In this document: positions 1 to 19,971 of the stretch, piece after piece
How positions within the stretch are numbered: the first letter of the stretch is position 1
How the letters are laid out: each line of letters opens with the position of its first letter
Origin: Botryococcus braunii
Lineage: Eukaryota; Chlorophyta; Trebouxiophyceae
Assembly (NCBI GenBank): GCA_002005505.1
Contig: MVGU01001771.1
Span: forward strand, 1-37,500
Direction: 5' to 3'
DNA length: 37,500 nucleotides
Made by a program: the position numbers and the translations under genes
The notes under the pieces: generated by a model
The model's database searches: none
The model's input: only the letters and a program-made list of their open reading frames with translations
Told to the model about the DNA's origin: nothing

Positions 1-452
1 ATGAGCAGTTCACCTCATTGTTTGCAGCAGATCTCACTTCCTGCCTCTTTTCATTTTGAAAACAACATGCATTCTAAAGGGAGCTTTTTGGCTTGGAGCC
101 ACACAGCAGATGATGGTGAAATGTATTTGAGCAAAGCAATGGTTCTCCTGTTGCCGTATCCATGGGGTGGCGTTGGCTTGCCCGTGGAGTAGCGACTTGT
201 CCACAACCTCAGATAGGCCCTTAATATTCAACGTCAGCAGTGTCAAGCACAGCTCTTCACCTGCTGGGGCAGCGGCTGTGGGATCTCATCACCTCCCTGA
301 GCCAGCTTTAACCTGAATGCGCTGGTATTCTACTGCCAACTCAAACCAAAACCCCCAGAAACGGAAATACGAAGAGACACCATGTACAGGCCGGACTTGA
401 AGTAACTGTCTAGTCTACTAGTCTAGTAAGAAGGTCCCTGAGGTGTGCGCAC

Positions 453-9239
<8,787 letters not shown>

Positions 9240-10469
9240 GGGTCATACCAAAGCAACTATTATGAGCCACCACACCTCGGATCTTTCCATGAGCAAGAGA
9301 TGCTAAACTTTTAATAAATTTTTGGGGTTTAAAACGTTTGAGTTTCGCGTAATGTTAGGTAAATGGGCATCGGCCTGACATGCAGTTCACGTCCCGGTCA
9401 TCAACGCAACTCCCAAATACGCTTGGTACAGGAGATTTTAAAAACAACTCCTGCAATACCTGAGGATCCTTTGGTGGAAAGTTTGAGGGTCATTCCGAGA
9501 TTCTGTTGCCCAAAGATCGCGTTCATGCTGTACGGGATCCCCGTGACGGTTGGGGGAGGCCCTTTTCTTTCCGGTCCAATAGCAGGTAGAACTCATCCAA
9601 ATGACAGTGCCGGCTTGCCCATATGCAAACAGACGGTGTGGCTGAGCTCGAGCTCCACCCTAATAGTCTTCAAAAGTTGCAACCTTTGTTGAATTTGCAA
9701 AGCAAAGCTTGCAGCATATGTAGGGGATACATGCTGCAAGGCCTGCTTCTTGACCGCACCGACACCCTGAAGGGGTTACAGGCTTTCCTACACAGCGTAA
9801 AAGGCGCATCACCCTTTCATGACAATTAGACAAGAAGAAGGGAAACAGAAATATTGTAATGCCTGTCAGGAATCAGAGAAGGGCAAATTGCATGCATATG
9901 TGTTAGGTCGGCATATCCTGCACACACGCAGACAGGTCGTAAGGGTATGCTCCTTCAGCTACAATCCAAGCCGACTGTCTGCACTTGAGCAACAGCAACT
10001 GTATAAACAAGACTAGCATCCTAAGTTCCCAGCATATTTTTACCACAGTTGCCCGACTGTGCGGTGACCGCTGCTTGAATAGCCTTTCCACAACAAACGC
10101 GTGATCAAGATCAGATTGTACCTTATGTCAGAACACCGTCCACATCTAAACCGTGTCTTAAGGTACCTTATGTTCACAATGGACCCATATCCTAGTATTG
10201 TACATGAAGATCACCTAAAGCACAAGGTATCCAATAATAACGTTCACAACTAAACAATATGTAAGTGGATACTAGCACTAATGTGAATGCAGGGGCCATA
10301 GACAGAAGGTGATAATGAAAATCCTACTGTAACATGGCAAGGAAAGGCACGCTGCGAGCGATACGGATAAGAAGGGAGAGGGGAAAAGAGAGGGGGGGGA
10401 CAGAGGGGGGAAGGGAGGGGGGAGAGGGGGATACCCCTTCTCACTCGGGAGAGAGAGATAGCGCGCGCG

Positions 10470-10734
<265 letters not shown>

Positions 10735-11101
10735 GAGAGAGAAAAGAAGAGAGAGAGAAAAAAAAGAGAAAAAAGAGAGAGAAGAGAAGAAGGGTGATCT
10801 TTCTCTAAGTGTTACTCTCAGTGTGGTGCGGACATAAATGGCTGATGCGGAATGCATATATATGCAGAAAGAGGCGGAGGAATTCCTCACGTTGGGGGAA
10901 AATTTGGGAATTACATTGAGATGCGGCAGAAATCACTGTTGTATACTTCAAGCTATCCAACCATCTCACGTTCCATTCTTACAGAAACAGTTGTTTTGTG
11001 ACAATTATCTTACGCTTAAGCTCAATTGGTGATGCAATTGGTACGTCAGGAACTCAGCTGCTTGCGAGCAAAAATGGTGCTTCAAAGCTGTGACACAATC
11101 A

Positions 11102-11118
11102 TGTGTGTGTGTGTGTGT

Positions 11119-11213
<95 letters not shown>

Positions 11214-11214
11214 A
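11102..11214. repeat. Compound (GT)n(GA)n microsatellite
   Basis: Short (GT)n at 11102-11119 passes directly into (GA)n at 11122-11205, ending in a G run. The same GT-to-GA order recurs at 13714-13822. Confidence 0.96.
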
Positions 11215-11240
11215 TAATATAATCATGAGTCGCACGGCCT

Positions 11241-11368
11241 GTTGGGTTCGGCATTGGAAAGTCCATCTTCTAGTATCAGTGCAGAACAGCGTTTTCGCTT
11301 AACCTCGTGGGTTCAGCATTGGAAAGTCCACCTTATGCTATCAGTGCAGAACAACGCTTTGGTTTGAT
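11241..11368. repeat. Two imperfect tandem copies of a 65-bp unit
   Basis: GGGTTCGGCATTGGAAAGTC at 11244 recurs as GGGTTCAGCATTGGAAAGTC at 11309. The similarity continues through TATCAGTGCAGAACA and CGNTTT, giving a period of 65 bp. The unit does not look coding and starts about 30 bp after a GA microsatellite. Confidence 0.8.
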
Positions 11369-12204
11369 TAACCCGCTATGTTACATAAGGCATATATGAC
11401 TGAGTTCTTCTGGCAGTCTGATAACGATCCAAGAAATGGTTAGAAGAAATGCTCCAAGAAATGCTATACACGATTTCGAAATCTGACTTCGGGGCGTCGT
11501 AGGAGCCTAGCCAGGACTCGCGGCCAAAGAGCCAGCTGCCGGCGTTGAGCGTTTGCAACCAATCTGCTCGGACTTCTCAGCCTTCACTCTCTGTTTAATC
11601 CTCTGTTCTTACAACGTCAGAAATTGCTTAAGAAAATATTTGGAAAGGACTTAAGATTTCTCATTGATTATCAGCTGTGGCGTGTTCCACCACATAGGAC
11701 AGAGGATCAGTACGGCAGGAGCATGAAAGCGAATTGAACTCAGACTTCAAACACAGTGACTTATGTACTATTAGTCTGAATGTGCACTGTTATCTGTTTT
11801 CCGAAGATACGATATTGAACACATCTATCGCCCCCTACCCCTGCGTGGTGAACTTCAAAGTCGTTCGTAAGTAATCAGGGCCTAAACTAATCAGGCACGA
11901 ACGAACATAGTTTACCATCTTTATTTCACTGAAGAGGGAATGAATGAGAGACCTGCGCCACACTTTGTCCCTGTCCCTCTGACAGACTCGGACTCATCGT
12001 TCCTTGTCGAGCAAATGTACCGTTTATCGTACCAGCATATGCATGTGGCACATGTGACCTTATATACCGAAAGGCGAGAAAGGAAAGCGCGCGCATGGCC
12101 TCAATGTCCTTATAAATCTGAGGAAGCTCATAAGGCAAATGCCTTTCGTTCTCGACGTTGGAAAAGGCCTCTTGTCCTTGCGTTTGTCACCATTAAAACT
12201 TGAT

Positions 12205-13712
12205 ATGGGGAAACAACCAAGGTCCCCCACTGACCAAGATCCAGGCGACAACAAAGCGAAGCAACTTAAATACGAAACTCGACCTGAGTCTATTCAAAAC
12301 AGCGAGCATGATGAATTTCACCCTACTGCTAAAGAGATGGCCGCTGCTTTGGCTGCTCGTGCCAGGCTATACGGAGGAGCTGTTGAAACCAGCACGGGGG
12401 TATGTGTGTCGAGCAATCTATGTGTAGTCATGCAGTGCGTATATGTTGATAAATCTTGAATTAAGTTAATTGTTGTGAATATTCTCTGTTTGGTATTACA
12501 CTTTGCAACCGACCTCCCGTTTGCGTCTTGGGCTGGATGCTCGTTTGAAAACACAGCCCAACGAACTATTTGCGGGAACCCATAGGGCCTCAGCATGGAA
12601 GGAAAGCTTCCTGATGGTCCAGAACCGAGTGTGCCAACCGATATTGTGTACACACCGTCTGAGGAGATATTGTACTGCGATGTTTCTACTGCTGACGTGC
12701 AGGTAGGCAATCCCAGTACTGTCCCTCGCGTACAGCGAATGTAAAGGGGGTCTCGCATGTATAACGCTTTTTGCTGCCACAGGAGGCCATCAAGAGCTTG
12801 GGATCGAAAGACTGGATATCTGCGTGCAAGGCCCTCACAGTAGTACGGCAGCTAGCATTACACCACCCCACTGTTTGCTCGCAAAATCTGTATGCCCCCA
12901 GGCTCTGGTTTTGAAAGCTAAATGTCTAGTCCTTTCAAGCTAAATCATACTGTGCATTGACTATTGGGTGGGTGTGCAATGACTTTCTAGTGTGTTGAGA
13001 GCAGGTCTAAATTTGTCCCCCTGGTGGTGAATGCCGTGAAAAGCCTTAGAACGTCAGTGTGCAAGGTATGTTGTTGTATAAAGCCATAGCATGTACCAAG
13101 GTGCTCGTTCTGTCACAGGCTGAGGCTCCTGCATCACAGTCTCAACACATAAGTGGGACTATTGTGGGGCAGATGGCAATACTTACTGTAACCGACCTTG
13201 TTACAGCACTTCCCGATGACCTCATCCATCATCTTGACATGGGAGGCGCTTCACGTCCTACAGAGTCCCTGCTGGGCCAGCTTTTGTTGAAAGGAGGCTC
13301 TAATGACAAGCGCTTTGTGATAGATGAGGTTGACCGTGCCCTCTCAAAAATGACGCAAAAGTTGGATGCAGAAGTATTAATCGAAAAACTTCTGCCCTAC
13401 TCAACACACAAGGGTCCCAAGGTGCTGCCCCAACATAGTTGCTTGTGACTACTTGAGGGTCTGATATTGTTTCCATGGCAATTGAGACATGTGCAACTTA
13501 AATGGACTCATATGGACCCGGCATTTTGCCCGGAGATTGTCTCCAAAGTTGAGAGAACACTTGTTGTTGGCCATGGCAGAACACTTTGTGATGTACGATA
13601 CATTTTTTCTTTGGATTTTGTGCTTTGCTTTGAATCCCACACAGGGACACGCATTTCAAGCCGTCAGGAGCCCCACATGGGTTCTCCAGCACCACAGGGG
13701 TATGGTTGGTGT

Positions 13713-13789
<77 letters not shown>

Positions 13790-13790
13790 C

Positions 13791-13826
<36 letters not shown>

Positions 13827-14266
13827 CGCGCGCGTGCGTGCACGGAGGTTTACAAGTGTGAGTGAGCCCCGCCATCCCTCCCGCACATATAGACACTTAG
13901 GTAACCATACATAGATACAGTATTAACATCTGGACATGTGCACAAGCGGCTGCTCATGAGGTTTGGGTTTATAGGAATGTTAAATGGGGAAAGCATGTGC
14001 AGGTGAGGGGAAAGGTCGCGGTTGCGCTGGCAGCAACAGTCGACCGACTCTGTCAGGGATCTGTGCCAGATGCTACTTTGGTGGCCCTGCTGAAAGTAAC
14101 TGCAAGGCTGGTTGAGGACAACACGCCTGAAGCACGGGAAGGCGCTCGTAACATGATTACAAACCTGAGATGTGCTTATATTGCATCTGGACATATTGTG
14201 CCGGTAGAGGTGTGCCACTCCATCTTGCATATCGCATGTGATTTGACTTGTGGAGCTATTCCTTGA
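12205..14266 (+). CDS. ARM-repeat protein with CLASP-N/TOG-like domain, six exons
   Basis: Exons 12205-12399, 12586-12702, 12783-12889, 13005-13065, 13119-13421 and 14003-14266 join in phase to 348 residues. The polar N-terminus (1-104) is followed by a helical-repeat region: EAIKSLGSKDWISACKAL, FVPLVVNAVKSLRTSVCK, MAILTVTDLVTAL, LLGQLLLKGGSNDKRFVIDE, RALSKMTQ, EKLLPYSTHKGPKVRGK and LVEDNTPEAREGARNMI. This pattern and length match the plant ARM-superfamily proteins of about 350 residues related to FAM179/TOGARAM and CLASP TOG domains. By family these probably bind tubulin or microtubules, but the plant members are poorly studied. The weakest splice is the acceptor at 12585 (poor pyrimidine tract), chosen because it alone keeps the frame. 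The last exon reads to a TGA; another C-terminus through the GT at 14204 is possible. Confidence 0.8.
13714..13836. repeat. Compound (GT)n(GA)n(CG)n microsatellite in an intron
   Basis: (GT)n at 13714-13772, then (GA)n with GACA variants at 13773-13822, then a GC/GT tail. It lies in the intron 13422-14002 of the ARM/TOG gene. Confidence 0.96.
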
Positions 14267-15134
14267 ACACTGCAAGTATGGGCTTTGTTCTTGGGCATTG
14301 CCTTCACGCTTCATGTGCTCCCAGCGAAGAATACAATGTTCGGCTTACAAAATCAGGTTTGCCATGTAGGTCGAAGGAAAGGAAAATTGCTCCACAGTGG
14401 GCAATATTGCAGGCCCACCAGATGATCTGCTTTTCTCTAAACAAGGCGAAAAGCTTGGGCAGGATGGCGGCATGTGGACTTCTTTCTGCAGTCGGGTCTT
14501 GACACCTTCTGATGCGCTTTCAGTCCTGCGATCAGGGTAGTCAACATTGCATGAAAATATGTTTTTCCAGCAAACCATGGAGTTGTCTCATCTCTGGGTT
14601 GCCTTTTGTGATGAGATTGATGGTTGAGAGTAGAAAATAATTGACAGCGGTCATCTTCATCCACATTCAAGTTAAACCAACAGAGTCTAGGCGTAGTCGC
14701 TGACATTGTCTATAATTTCCGATTAGCAGATACCCATCAGGGAATTGAACTACCACTTTTTTAGTGACTGTGTAAATATTACATCTCTGACATGAGAGGA
14801 ATAGGAAAGGATAGAGAAAGTTGCAAACATTCCCCAGAACCGAGTTCCCTGATGGTTTTCACGCTTCTGTAAGCTTATGTTTTGGCAAAGCACGGGTGTG
14901 AGACAGGCCTCTGTTGAATGATATGCCCATGCAAATTCATTTGCATCTATTGCACTTCTTGGGCGATACCCCAGTTGTGTTACTAGTGGGATGGATTGTA
15001 AGTTTCCGTGCCCCAATTGTTACTGCTTGGATGTCTTGTCTTTCGCCAGTGTGATGGACTAGAGTCCGCTTAGAGACAAATTGGACCACACTTGAAGGAA
15101 CAGCGTGGCTTGATATGCGATGAACAGCTGACTT

Positions 15135-15442
15135 TAGTTCTCAGTGGAATCCGTACGGCTCCAAGCTCAGCTCCAGCCAACGTACGTCAAGCATGCCTGT
15201 ATATAGAGGATAGCATATATCTTGTCTCTGAACCTTGGTATCGATGATCAGACGGAATTTCGTGCACTCTTATCTTCGTCGGTCGGGTTTTATGGGCATG
15301 CCATAGGTTTCATGCAAGATTGGGCCTGGGGGTGCTTTTGGCAAAATGAAGCCTGGGCGTTTGCAATGTCCAAATCTGCATGATTTGTGGCCCTAGTTCT
15401 CAGGGTAGTTTGTACAGCTCAAAGCTCAGCTCTAGGCAACTG
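15135..15442. repeat. Two diverged direct copies of a roughly 50-bp segment
   Basis: TAGTTCTCAG followed by GTACNGCTC and AAGCTCAGCTC occurs at 15135-15184 and again at 15394-15442, about 259 bp apart. Weaker similarity (ATATAT, GGTATYGATGA) follows both copies, which suggests an old duplication of a longer unit. Confidence 0.5.
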
Positions 15443-15769
15443 TTGCAAGTACCGTGCTTTTTTACTTCATTTTTTTTTTTAATTTACAAGTAATATATAT
15501 GCTATGGTATTGATGAATGTCTGGGACTACAAGGCGCCCTGAACTTGCTTCATTTGGTTTCCTGTGCCTGTCCTACAGGGACCATAAGAGAGTGGTCCTT
15601 GGGGTGTTAATGGTACATTTTGAAATTCTGCCCATGTATCCTTTTTGGTTGTTGACCAAAGGTACTTGCGAAACTCACAACACTGGTGCATGGAGGACAT
15701 GAGTTTGCAGCAATCTGGTCCAAGAATCTTGCATTCATTGCCGAGATCCTTTCTGGCTGGCAATGACAG

Positions 15770-15898
15770 ATGATTGAGTGCACCATGGTGGAGAAACCTA
15801 CAAAAAGCATGGAATGCTATGAGCTTGACTTTGAAATAAATGTGAAGTATGCCCTGTGCGAGATGTTTGAAAAGGCTGAAAATCGGAGGAGGAAATGA
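15770..15898 (+). other. Small exon-like open frame, 42 codons
   Basis: After an acceptor-like GGCAATGACAG there is an open frame with ATG at 15770 and 15785, ending at TGA 15896-15898. From the second ATG it reads 37 residues with a charged, helix-like composition (YELDFEINVKYALCEMFEKA, then NRRRK). It could be a terminal exon of an unseen gene, a small protein or chance. No family was recognised and no partner exon was found. Confidence 0.2.
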
Positions 15899-16502
15899 CA
15901 GAGGAGACTACCCATCACCGTGGCTTATGATGCTGAGAGCAGTAGAGTTTTGACAAACGTTGATCCAAGCTTCCTTCAACCAAGACTTGTCACTGGCTTC
16001 CTACTGGAAGAGTCCAAGAGGGGCCAAAAGCTTTGTAACTGGAAGAAACCAACCAAAGGAGGATGACCGATTTGGTCGGTTTGGAGGAAAATCTGCAGTA
16101 TCCAGCATGAAAAGTGGAATGGTCTGGACGTTTCCATTACCCTCAAAGTGTGTAACCTACCTACAAAAAAGGGTTGAACTACCAACCAGCCGAAGGTCCT
16201 GTTGAGAGGAGCCCCCTGAATATTATATGATTTGAAGATCCAGCGGCCGCCCTAGGCTGCCACTGAAAGGAGCGAATAGGGCGGCACACTATATTGTCCT
16301 ACCGGTCCGAAATGTCGGCCTTGCGAGGGGTCTCCTTCCGTCCGTCCATGAAGGTCACACCACTCAGTGTACACACTCAAATATCATCACACGGTATACC
16401 CAGATTAATTTACTGTACCAGTTTTGAATGCATGTACTAGTATTGAATGAAAACTCTAGATTATTGGGTGTTCAATGGGGAAAAATGGGAATTTGCCAAA
16501 TG

Positions 16503-16897
<395 letters not shown>

Positions 16898-17375
16898 CCT
16901 CTCCCCCTCGGGTTTCTAATCACCCCGGGGCCCCCTTTTATGGTGTTAGGCCCCTACATTCCCCATACCCGCATCTACGATTTATGGCTTGCGGTCAGGT
17001 TAGGCTTCACGCTTTCTTCTAAATGATATGTGGAAAACTTAAAATTACCGCCATTACTTTTCGGAGGAACGCAGAGCACCATTCATTTCCCTGGGGTTGA
17101 AACCTGATTCAAAACCTATCACGGGATGGTTTAAAACATTATCATACCATTAACGAGCCTATGATTGCTGCTGAACCGTCTGTTAATTAACTTTAGCAGA
17201 CCCACTACAAACCATGCCACAGTGGCAAGTGCAATGTAAATGTCGTGCCTTATGGATTTGCCAATGCTTGACAAATTGGCGTTTATTCGCCACACCCAGA
17301 ATTGCCATATTAAAAGACTCGGAAAATCACTGATCAGTTTCATGAAAACCCGCTGTTCCCCCCTTTACATCAGTA

Positions 17376-17543
17376 GTATCCCCGACCTTTAGACTCTGGA
17401 ATCCAGAGTCTGGATTACATAAGAGGATTCCAGAATCCAAAGGGGTGGGGGCCCTGGGGGCCTGTGACTGATATATTCACTTTTCTCTTAAAAGGTCCGG
17501 GATACCAGACTCTGGATTCCAGAGTCCTAAGGTCCGGGATTCC
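17376..17543. mobile_element. Fold-back (MITE-like) inverted repeat element
   Basis: A 35-base arm at 17376-17410 matches the reverse complement of 17509-17543 at about 30 of 35 positions, with the inner 18 bases identical. The arms contain GACTCTGGAATCCAGAGTC (17392-17410) and its reverse complement (17508-17526), each nearly palindromic itself. Further TCTGGATT and ATTCCAGA copies lie between and beside them, and AGGTCCGGGAT occurs twice near the right arm. No open frame lies inside. The size and arms fit a non-autonomous fold-back element, but no target-site duplication was identified. Confidence 0.55.
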
Positions 17544-17925
17544 AGAGCGTGGATTCCAGTCTAGATAGGAGATTGATACGGCGGTTTCCGGAAGATGTTA
17601 CGGATGAACTTCAAAATGATCGACAGCCAGAATTGGATGGCAATTGACAAGCTGCCACCCCTAGCCAAAGGAAACGCGATCTTTGACTAATGCAGAGCCG
17701 TTGGTGATCCATATGTTTGGCACGCTTAGATGGCCAGCAGCTATGCTGGGGTCTTCACGAGCGTTGCCGCAGCCTAGAGTTTCGGTTCGCCGTGAAGTAT
17801 TACGGTTCGGGGGATATTTCTTTGCGTTGACAGAAGCAGTCCTCTCTTGCGACTTATGTTCATCATGTAACGTATTTAGATTGTAGAGGTGGCACCCCCC
17901 TCGGAGGTTTCGCGCAAACTGCAGC

Positions 17926-19542
17926 ATGGGAAATTTGTGCAACAAGCCTGCAGTTCTTCACGACTATCAGGTGCTCATAATGGAAGAAGCCGAAATATCT
18001 TTTATGAAAAAGCCTTGAGTTATCTTCCAGACGTAAAAATCTGATTTGCACTCCATGGTGCTAAGTCCCTATTGCTTGTGCACGGCAGCCGACGTGGCAG
18101 AGGCAAAGGGTACATGAAGATGCAGATCTGAGTTCAAAACAGATGCCTACAGATTTTGGGGGCGAGGAATTGCTCCTGCCTGTCAGTAGACAGCCATTGG
18201 TATGTATGAAGAGTCAAGGTCAGTCTTGTGAATGTTCTGAGAAATTACTGACGTATGCATGGGCTTCCAGACATTGGCACCAACGCTTGGAAGAGTCACA
18301 CCCAGCTATGCAGTTCCTGGAAATAATGGTACGCCAGTAGCTTGGCTGAATGTGCACGTACGGACTGTGGATGTGGACAAATTTGGTGAAGGGTTGTGCT
18401 AGTACCTTGCTTCAGGGACTACCCCAGGTGATGGGCGAAATGTGCAATCAGAAGATGTGGAACAAACTATGCCTGTACAACTGCCTACAACCATGACTCT
18501 GCCACGAGGGCCAGTTATGCTGCCTGTCAATGAGCCCATCCAGTGGATTAGAGGGGACCTCATTGGTGCTGGTGCATTTGGGCGAGTTTATGCTGGGTTA
18601 GATGAAGCAACTGGTCAGTTAATGGCTGTCAAACAGGTACTTATCTGATCTTCTGGTTGGGCACCCTTGCAAGATTACAGTGAACAAAAGTCCAAAGACC
18701 ACCAAGCTGACACGAACGTGTCAAGTCTCCTTGAGCTTCAGGATCCCAAAGAAGAAGCCATGAATGGCCCATGATTTCTGTATCATGACGTACGGTTGTT
18801 GATGTCTAAACTGTAGGTACTTCTTTGTAAGGACAACTCCCTTGTCGGACGGGTAAATGAGCAAGTTGTCAGTCTGGAGAAAGAGGTCGCAGTCCTAAAA
18901 CAACTTGATCATCCAAACATTGTTCGCTACCTGGTGAGTATCCCTGTTTAGGTGGAATTTTTGGGACCAAGAGCAGGTCAGTTGGTAGGGTGAACTTTTG
19001 GATGTGCAGGGGACGGAACGGACGGATGAGTGTTTAAATATCTTCTTGGAATTTGTCCCAGGCGGTTCCATTGCCTCATTGATAAATAAATTTGGTGCGA
19101 TACCCATTATTGCTTCATCATTGACAAGGAAAATAATGTGAAATGCAGAGCACGGCATCCGATGAGAAAAGCTGAGAAAGTATGATCTGGAGATTGCAAC
19201 GACTGATGTTTTGTCCTTGGCCGAACCCGTTGCAGGGTCCCTCAAAGAAAGTGTTCTGAAAATCTACGCAAGGCAAATTTTGACTGGACTAGAGTATCTG
19301 CATCAACACCAGATAATGCACCGGGATATTAAAGGAGCAAATATACTAGTGGACAACACAGGACTCATAAAGCTGGCAGACTTTGGTGCATCCAAGAAGA
19401 TTGAGGATCTTGTAACCTTAGGTAGGTCGCTGTCACTATTACGTGATATATTTTATTGTTTAGGGTACCCAACTCACCATGACTCCCAGGTGTCGTTCTT
19501 TGTTCCCTTTCAAAAACGTGCATCCCCCCGCACGCGCGCGCA

Positions 19543-19624
<82 letters not shown>

Positions 19625-19883
19625 CATGCATGCATGCCACACTGGCCCTTGCTCCCGCTGCTGCTTAGAAATGTCAATTGACCGAAATCTTACTCGAGGT
19701 CTTGCAAACTTGGTTTAATCCAATTCCAGGGTAATATGGTTTGTTACTTCATGGCATTGCTTCCTAACGTGGCTTACCCTCCCCCCCCCCCACCATATTT
19801 CTCTCCCCCACCCCCACCCCTCTCGCTCTCCCCCACCCCTTCTCCCTCTCTCTCCTTCCCCCCCCCTCTCTCTCCCTCCGCCC

Positions 19884-19971
<88 letters not shown>

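Noticed and set aside
9363..9692. 109-codon open frame on the plus strand upstream of the calcium pump
   Set aside because: No recognisable motif or splice context; it lies in the expected upstream region of the minus-strand gene.
11940..12203. 87-codon open frame ending one base before the ARM/TOG start codon
   Set aside because: It could be an upstream frame in the leader, but the composition is unremarkable and nothing supports translation. Chance is likelier.
12586..12702. Alternative acceptor at about 12556 (AAAACACAG) for the second ARM/TOG exon
   Set aside because: It has a better-looking context but brings in a TAG in the needed frame; the acceptor ending at 12585 restores an open in-phase exon.
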